Assembly (NCBI GenBank): GCA_004292705.1
Contig: RDXA01000118.1
Location: 1 to 10,290 of the forward strand
DNA from: Sphingomonadales bacterium
Lineage (GTDB): Bacteria; Pseudomonadota; Alphaproteobacteria; Sphingomonadales; Sphingomonadaceae
Length of the DNA stretch: 10,290 bases
Direction: 5' to 3'
Shown here one piece after another: positions 6,005 to 10,290 of this stretch. The stretch's first letter is position 1, and each line of letters opens with the position of its first letter. The notes below the pieces were generated by a model. It was not told where the DNA came from, searched no databases, and saw only the letters and a program-made list of their open reading frames with translations. Position numbers and translations under genes: made by a program.

Positions 6005-6531
6005 GCGGGGAAGTGAACCCTGAAATCGTACTGATCTACGCCCGTGCCGCCAATGGCGCGATCGGCAACGAAGGCGACCTGCCCTGGCGGCTGCCGGCTG
6101 ACCTCAAGCGCTTCAAGGCGCTGACCATGGGCCAAAAAGGACTTGGGCTCCCGATGGTCATGGGGCGCAAGACCTTCGAGAGCCTGCCCGGCCTTCTCCC
6201 CGGCCGCCGCCACATTGTCCTCTCTCGCCGCGACAGCTTCACCGCCAAGGGCGTGGAGATGGCTGGATCGGTGCAGGAGGCGCTGGCGCTGGCGGCTCAG
6301 GGCAACGAGACGGGCGAGGTTGCGATCATCGGCGGGGCGGCGATTTATGACGTGTTCATGCCGCTGGCCCACCGGATCGAGCTGACCCAAATTCACGCCG
6401 ACTACCCCGGCGATACCTTCATGGCCGAGCCGGGGCGCGACTGGGTGCTGACCGCGCGCGAGGATCACGCGGCGGCGGGGGAGCATCCGGCGTTCTCGTT
6501 CCTTAGCTTCCGGCGCGCGGGAGCCGCCTGA
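6001..6531 (+). CDS. folA: Dihydrofolate reductase
   Basis: 176 residues. NADPH-dependent reduction of dihydrofolate to tetrahydrofolate, supplying one-carbon units for purine, thymidylate and methionine synthesis. Motifs: AIGNEGDLPWRLPADLKRFK (20-38 region) with active-site acid D34, MGRKTFESLPGLLPGR for NADPH binding, AIIGGAAIYDVFMPLA, and THAD-like TQIHADYPGDTF. GTG 6001 overlaps the purK stop (GTGA, 4 bases), pointing to coupled translation; an in-frame GTG at 6013 has a purine run too close to it. The TGA overlaps the ribF ATG. Slightly longer than the classic ~160 residues, without a visible extra domain. Confidence 0.95.
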   Translation: MSGEVNPEIVLIYARAANGAIGNEGDLPWRLPADLKRFKALTMGQKGLGLPMVMGRKTFESLPGLLPGRRHIVLSRRDSFTAKGVEMAGSVQEALALAAQGNETGEVAIIGGAAIYDVFMPLAHRIELTQIHADYPGDTFMAEPGRDWVLTAREDHAAAGEHPAFSFLSFRRAGAA

Positions 6532-7457
6532 TGCGCTGGCTCGATCACCGCGATCCCATGCCTGACGCCCTGCGCGGGGCGATCATCGCGCTTGGCAATT
6601 TCGACGGGTTCCACCGCGGCCACCAGGCGGTGGCGGGAGAGGCGATCCGTTGGGCGCAGGCCGAGGGGCGCCCCTCGATCATCGCCACCTTTGATCCGCA
6701 CCCGGTGCGCTTCTTCAAGCCCGATGTGCCGCCCTTCCGGCTGACCACGCTCGAACAGCGGCAGGAATTGTATCTGGCAGCGGGCGCGACCGCGATGCTG
6801 GTGTTCCACTTCGACGCGGACCTTGCCGGGACCAGCGCGGAGGATTTCATCTGCGCCATCCTGATCGATCGCTTTGGCGCGCACGGGGTGGTGACGGGGG
6901 GCGATTTCACCTTCGGCAAGGGTGCCAAGGGGAATGTGGACCTGCTGTGCACTCTGGGCGGCGAACTGGGCCTGCAATCGCGGGTGGTCGACGCGGTGGT
7001 GGAGGGCGACGAAGTCGTCTCCTCCAGCCGCATCCGAACCGCCTTGCGAGAGGGCGATCCGCAGCTGGCGGCGCAATTGCTGACCCGCCCTTTCGCGATC
7101 CGCGGCATTGTCGAACACGGCGACAAGCGCGGGCGCACCATCGGCTATCCCACCGCCAACCTCGGCGTGGAGAATTACCTGCGCCCCAAATACGGCATCT
7201 ACGCCGTAACGGGCCGCATTCTGGCGACCGGCGAGGTGCTGCACGGCGCTGCCAATATCGGCATCCGCCCGCAGTTCGAACCGCCCAAGGAGCTGCTGGA
7301 GCCGTTCTTCTTCGACTTCAGCGGCGACCTCTATGGACAGGAGATCGAAGTCGCCTTCCACCACTACCTGCGGGGCGAGGCGAAGTTCGATTCTCTCGAG
7401 GCACTGATTGAACAGATGGACAAGGATTGCGCCGAGGCGCGGCGGTTGCTTGGCTGA
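6531..7457 (+). CDS. ribF: Bifunctional riboflavin kinase / FMN adenylyltransferase
   Basis: 308 residues, usual length. It phosphorylates riboflavin to FMN and adenylates FMN to FAD. The N-terminal nucleotidyltransferase shows LGNFDGFHRGH (21-31, with the HxGH motif), TFDPHP (53-58), TGGDFTFGKGAKG (122-134) and SSSRIRTALREG (164-175). The C-terminal kinase shows GDKRGRTIGYPTANL (197-211), ANIGIRPQF (241-249; most relatives have PTF) and FDFSGDLYG with the terminal helix. It starts in TGATG overlap with folA. Next on the strand is ileS, a classic ribF-ileS neighbour order, but here a 239-base repeat lies between them. Confidence 0.95.
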   Translation: MRWLDHRDPMPDALRGAIIALGNFDGFHRGHQAVAGEAIRWAQAEGRPSIIATFDPHPVRFFKPDVPPFRLTTLEQRQELYLAAGATAMLVFHFDADLAGTSAEDFICAILIDRFGAHGVVTGGDFTFGKGAKGNVDLLCTLGGELGLQSRVVDAVVEGDEVVSSSRIRTALREGDPQLAAQLLTRPFAIRGIVEHGDKRGRTIGYPTANLGVENYLRPKYGIYAVTGRILATGEVLHGAANIGIRPQFEPPKELLEPFFFDFSGDLYGQEIEVAFHHYLRGEAKFDSLEALIEQMDKDCAEARRLLG

Positions 7458-7460
7458 ATT

Positions 7461-7699
7461 GGTTCGCACGGAGACCACGGAGGAAAGGAGACCGGGGAGA
7501 AGGTTACGCGGCGAAGCCGCGGGGTTTCTCGCAGACACGCGCAGGAAAGAAAGGGAAGACGCGGAGGGTTTTTGCCTGCCGGAGGCACCATCTTCATCGA
7601 CGATGTCGCCCCGCGCCGCAGCGCTTGATGAGGAATGCGGCTGCGCCGCAGGCGAGACACCTCCGTGGTCTCCTTTCCTCCGTGGTCTCCGTGCGAACC
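7461..7699. repeat. 239-base element with perfect 33-base inverted ends (MITE-like)
   Basis: Arms 7461-7493 and 7667-7699 are exact inverted complements over 33 bases. The right end also contains a direct duplication: cctccgtggtctcc occurs at 7660-7673 and again at 7677-7690. The interior holds three small hairpins: cgcggc-gaa-gccgcg (7507-7521), tgcct-gccgg-aggca (7573-7587) and tgcggc-tgc-gccgca (7636-7650). No coding frame in it looks real. It starts 3 bases after the ribF stop and fills most of the 299-base gap before ileS. No clear target-site duplication was seen. The remaining 7700-7756 holds a distant AAGG as the only ribosome-site candidate for ileS. Confidence 0.85.
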
Positions 7700-7756
7700 C
7701 CTTCCTCCCAAGACAAATTGCGCAAAGCCCGCCCGCCCGCTAAGGCCCCGCGCACC

Positions 7757-10290
7757 ATGAGCGACGACACCACAGCGCGAGATTACCGGGACACCGTCTT
7801 CCTACCGAAGACCGATTTCCCCATGAAGGCCGGCCTCCCCCAGAAGGAGCCGGGCATTGCCGAGCGCTGGGAGCAGATCGGCCTTTATGACGCGCTGCGC
7901 GAAGCCCGCCGGGGGCGCGAGAAATTCATCCTCCACGATGGCCCGCCTTATGCCAATGGCGATATCCACGTGGGCCATGCGCTGAACCACATCCTCAAGG
8001 ACATGGTCTGCCGCGCCCAGAACCTGCTGGGCCGCGATGCGCCTTACGTGCCCGGCTGGGACTGCCACGGGCTCCCCATCGAATGGAAGGTCGAGGAAGC
8101 CTACCGCAAGGAGAAGAAGACCAAGCCCGTCCTCACCGGCGCAGGGCGCGACGAGGCGGCGGTCAAGGCCTTCCGCGACGAATGCCGCGCCTATGCGCAG
8201 ACTTGGGTGGACAAGCAGCGCGGGCAGCTGAAGCGCCTCGGCATCATGGGCGATTGGGACCACCCCTACCTCACCATGCAGAAGGAGAGCGAGGCGGTGA
8301 TCGTCGCCGAGCTGCTGAAGCTGGCCGAGGCGGGGAACCTCTACCGCGGCTCGAAGCCGGTGATGTGGTCGCCGGTCGAACAGACCGCGCTCGCCGAGGC
8401 GGAGGTCGAATACGAGGACATCACCTCGACCCAGAGCGATGTGGCGTTCGAGATTGTTGAGTGTCCGAACGTCCCCGAACTGGTCGGCGCCCACGCGGTG
8501 ATCTGGACGACGACGCCTTGGACGATCCCAGTGAACCAGGCTTTGGCTTATCGTGACGATGTCGATTATGTTATTCTTGAGGTTGATCTCGCAAGTGTCA
8601 CAGGTGAAGCACAGCGCGGTATTTCTACTCATCGTGCCCTCGACGATAAGACAGTCTCCAATGTTGTTAACAAGCGGCTTTTAGTAGCTGAAGCCTTGGT
8701 TGAAGAATTTAGCCTCCGAACATTCCTTTCGAGCCGGGCAACAATGGAGCTGCAAGGAATAAAACAAGCCGCCGAAATTGATTTCAAGGTAACTTGGTCC
8801 GGCAAAGGCGCAGACCTCGTCGGCACCTTCGCCCGCCACCCGATGCACCACCTCGGCGGGTTCTACGCGGCCCCGCGTCCGCTGCTGCCCGGCGACTTCG
8901 TCACCACTGACAGCGGCACCGGCCTCGTCCACATGGCGCCCGATCATGGCGAGGACGACTTTGATCTGTGCAAAGCGAACGGCATCAACCCCGTCTTCGC
9001 GGTGATGGACGATGGGCGCTACCGCGACGACTGGCAGTGGCTGGGCGCGGCTGATGTGGATGCGGAGGGCAATGAGCGCCGCCGCGCGGTGATCAACAAT
9101 GCCTTCAACGCTCCCGACGGCCCGATTTGTTCGGATTTGGACAAGGCTGGCGCACTGCTTTCGGCGGGGGAGTATCACCACTCCTACCCGCATTCGTGGC
9201 GCTCCAAGGCCAAGGTGATTTTTCGGTGTACCCCGCAGTGGTTCGTGCCGATGGATTCTCCCCTCCCCTTCAGGGGAGGGGCCGGGGGTGGGGACTCGCC
9301 GCAGGCGCTGAGCCAGACTGATAGCCCCCACCCCAACCCCTCCCCTGAAGGGGAAGGGCTTGATACGCTGCGCACCCGCGCCCTCGCCGAAATCGCCCGC
9401 GTGCAATTCATCCCCGAAAAGGGCCGCAACCGCATCGGCGCGATGGTGGAAGGGCGGCCCGACTGGGTGCTCAGCCGTCAACGTGCATGGGGCGTGCCGA
9501 TCACGCTGTTCGTGCGCCCTGACGGCACCTATCTGCAAGACCCCGAGGTCAACGCCCGCATCGTCGCCGCCGTGAACGCGGAAGGCATGGACGTGTGGAA
9601 CAGCGCGAACAAGGCGGGCTTCCTCGGCCCCGATCACAAGCCCGACGACTACGAGATGGTCACCGACATTCTCGACGTGTGGTTCGACAGCGGCTGCACC
9701 CATGCCTTCGTGCTGGAATCGGGGCGCTGGCCGGACCTGCAATGGCCCGCCAACCTCTATCTCGAAGGATCGGACCAGCACCGCGGCTGGTTCCAGTCCT
9801 CGCTGCTGGAAAGCTGCGTGACCCGCGGCCGCGCGCCTTACGATCAGGTTCTCACCCACGGCTTCACGATGGATGCCAAGGGCAAGAAGATGTCCAAGAG
9901 CCTCGGCAACACGGTCGATCCGCTCAAGGTGATGGAGACCTACGGCGCGGACATCATCCGGCTGTGGGCGCTTTCGGTCGACTTCACCGAGGATCACCGC
10001 ATCGGCGATGAAATCCTGAAAGGCGTCGGCGACCAGTATCGCAAGCTGCGCAACACCTTCCGCTATCTGCTCGGCGCGCTCGATGGTTTCGTGGGCGATA
10101 TGGGCGATGCGGGCGAGCTGCCGGAGCTGGAGGTCTATATCCTCGCGCTGCTGGCGGAGCTTGACGGCAAGCTGAAGGCGGCTTTCTCCAGCCCGGACAT
10201 CTTCTGGTTCGACCGTTTCGGATGGTTCGGGGGCACCAGCAACGAACAGTTCTACCGCTACTTCCTTGACCGGATCGAGGTTGACGAAGG
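7757..10290 (+). CDS. ileS: Isoleucyl-tRNA synthetase (3' end beyond window)
   Basis: Open from ATG 7757 to the right edge: 844 codons without a stop. Class Ia synthetase charging tRNA-Ile and hydrolysing mischarged Val-tRNA. Seen: HIGH-type HVGH in PPYANGDIHVGHA (71-74); PGWDCHGLPIE; the editing-domain start WTTTPWTIPVN (250-260); GTGLVHMAPDHGEDDF (387-402, editing Asp at 401); RPDWVLSRQRAWGVP; DVWFDSG; GSDQHRGWFQSSLL; and KMSKS at 711-715. Three oddities: a low-G+C patch in the editing domain (8537-8811), a translated palindromic repeat (residues 501-534), and an unfamiliar stretch from residue 811. HIGH to KMSKS spans 640 residues against about 538 in E. coli, reflecting such extras. The ribosome site is weak (AAGG 11 bases upstream). 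All catalytic motifs are present, so it is probably functional. Confidence 0.95.
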   Translation, partial: MSDDTTARDYRDTVFLPKTDFPMKAGLPQKEPGIAERWEQIGLYDALREARRGREKFILHDGPPYANGDIHVGHALNHILKDMVCRAQNLLGRDAPYVPGWDCHGLPIEWKVEEAYRKEKKTKPVLTGAGRDEAAVKAFRDECRAYAQTWVDKQRGQLKRLGIMGDWDHPYLTMQKESEAVIVAELLKLAEAGNLYRGSKPVMWSPVEQTALAEAEVEYEDITSTQSDVAFEIVECPNVPELVGAHAVIWTTTPWTIPVNQALAYRDDVDYVILEVDLASVTGEAQRGISTHRALDDKTVSNVVNKRLLVAEALVEEFSLRTFLSSRATMELQGIKQAAEIDFKVTWSGKGADLVGTFARHPMHHLGGFYAAPRPLLPGDFVTTDSGTGLVHMAPDHGEDDFDLCKANGINPVFAVMDDGRYRDDWQWLGAADVDAEGNERRRAVINNAFNAPDGPICSDLDKAGALLSAGEYHHSYPHSWRSKAKVIFRCTPQWFVPMDSPLPFRGGAGGGDSPQALSQTDSPHPNPSPEGEGLDTLRTRALAEIARVQFIPEKGRNRIGAMVEGRPDWVLSRQRAWGVPITLFVRPDGTYLQDPEVNARIVAAVNAEGMDVWNSANKAGFLGPDHKPDDYEMVTDILDVWFDSGCTHAFVLESGRWPDLQWPANLYLEGSDQHRGWFQSSLLESCVTRGRAPYDQVLTHGFTMDAKGKKMSKSLGNTVDPLKVMETYGADIIRLWALSVDFTEDHRIGDEILKGVGDQYRKLRNTFRYLLGALDGFVGDMGDAGELPELEVYILALLAELDGKLKAAFSSPDIFWFDRFGWFGGTSNEQFYRYFLDRIEVDE
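8537..8811 (+). other. Low-G+C, foreign-codon patch within the ileS editing domain
   Basis: By hand count, 8521-8820 is about 48% G+C, against about 72% in the 60-base blocks 8341-8400 and 8881-8940. Codons avoided elsewhere in this gene cluster here: TTA (8681), GTA (8684), ATA (8759), and several ACA, AGT, GGA and GTT. The frame stays open and the protein still fits the editing domain (KRLLVAEALVEEFS then TWSGKGADLVGTFARHPMHHLGG), with an extra-looking loop around residues 282-305. Best read as a recombined segment from a lower-G+C homologue or a rapidly drifting insert. Confidence 0.7.
9257..9358 (+). repeat. Palindromic repeat element inserted in frame in ileS
   Basis: Arms 9260-9281 and 9337-9358 are 22-base inverted copies with one mismatch; each arm is itself a hairpin of the cccctcccct/aggggagggg kind, followed by G-rich and C-rich tracts that also pair. 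This cctccccttcaggggagg repeat is one I know as intergenic in sphingomonads (memory). Here it is translated: 102 bases give 34 residues rich in Pro, Gly and Ser, beginning SPLPFRGGAGGG and ending PHPNPSPEGEG, between FVPMD and LDTLRTRALAEI, which are adjacent in ordinary IleRS. Confidence 0.85.

Noticed and set aside
7461..7699. A CRISPR array or terminator in the ribF-ileS gap.
   Set aside because: There are only two inverted arms and one short direct duplication rather than regular repeats and spacers, and no hairpin is followed by a T run on either strand.
7718..7746. A candidate ileS promoter, TTGCGC with 17 bases to TAAGGC.
   Set aside because: The -10 matches only two of six positions and the start would fall almost on the ATG.
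8681..9997. A 438-codon open frame on the minus strand, opposite ileS.
   Set aside because: Shadow of ileS; it also translates the palindromic repeat from the other side, and no conserved motif is seen.
7757..10290. The possibility that ileS is a pseudogene because of its patch and insertions.
   Set aside because: I translated it codon by codon: no stop or frameshift to the edge, and the HVGH, editing, WFDSG and KMSKS motifs are all present.

Overview
The window is GC-rich chromosomal DNA (roughly two thirds G+C by eye). It most likely comes from an alphaproteobacterium of the Sphingomonadales, in the Erythrobacter/Sphingomonas neighbourhood. I base this on protein style, the ribF-ileS order, and four kinds of intergenic palindromic repeat that I recognise from such genomes. 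No phage, transposase, CRISPR array or plasmid functions are visible. The lineage call is inference.

Left part (1-3300, all minus strand). Read in the direction of transcription, the order is: a tRNA-Thr(GGT) with a near-consensus sigma-70 promoter, a winged-helix regulator (3099-2662), a small soluble RodZ-type HTH protein (2581-2195), a short-chain dehydrogenase/reductase (2080-1316), and the alpha (1219-251) and beta (251 to beyond the left edge) subunits of a thiamine-diphosphate 2-oxoacid/acetoin dehydrogenase E1. The two E1 genes are translationally coupled (TGATG). A 66-base palindromic repeat separates the SDR from E1 alpha. The SDR lacks the catalytic Tyr and Asn of its family.

Right part (3421-10290, all plus strand). 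A 54-residue basic protein is followed by gpmA (glycolysis), purE and purK (purine synthesis), folA (folate), ribF (FMN/FAD) and ileS, which is cut by the right edge. gpmA-purE, purK-folA and folA-ribF overlap by 1-4 bases, so this is probably one housekeeping operon. Repeats interrupt it in three places: a 119-base element at the purE-purK junction, a 239-base element with perfect 33-base inverted ends between ribF and ileS, and a 102-base palindromic element in frame inside ileS.

Most notable signals: (1) ileS carries a palindromic repeat translated as about 34 extra residues; (2) the editing domain of the same ileS contains a ~275-base patch of strikingly low G+C and foreign codon use; (3) the purE-purK repeat appears to have displaced the original purK start, since deleting its 119 bases restores an in-frame ATG with a good ribosome binding site; (4) the SDR has Phe in place of the catalytic Tyr. 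Long antisense open frames in this GC-rich DNA were treated as shadows.
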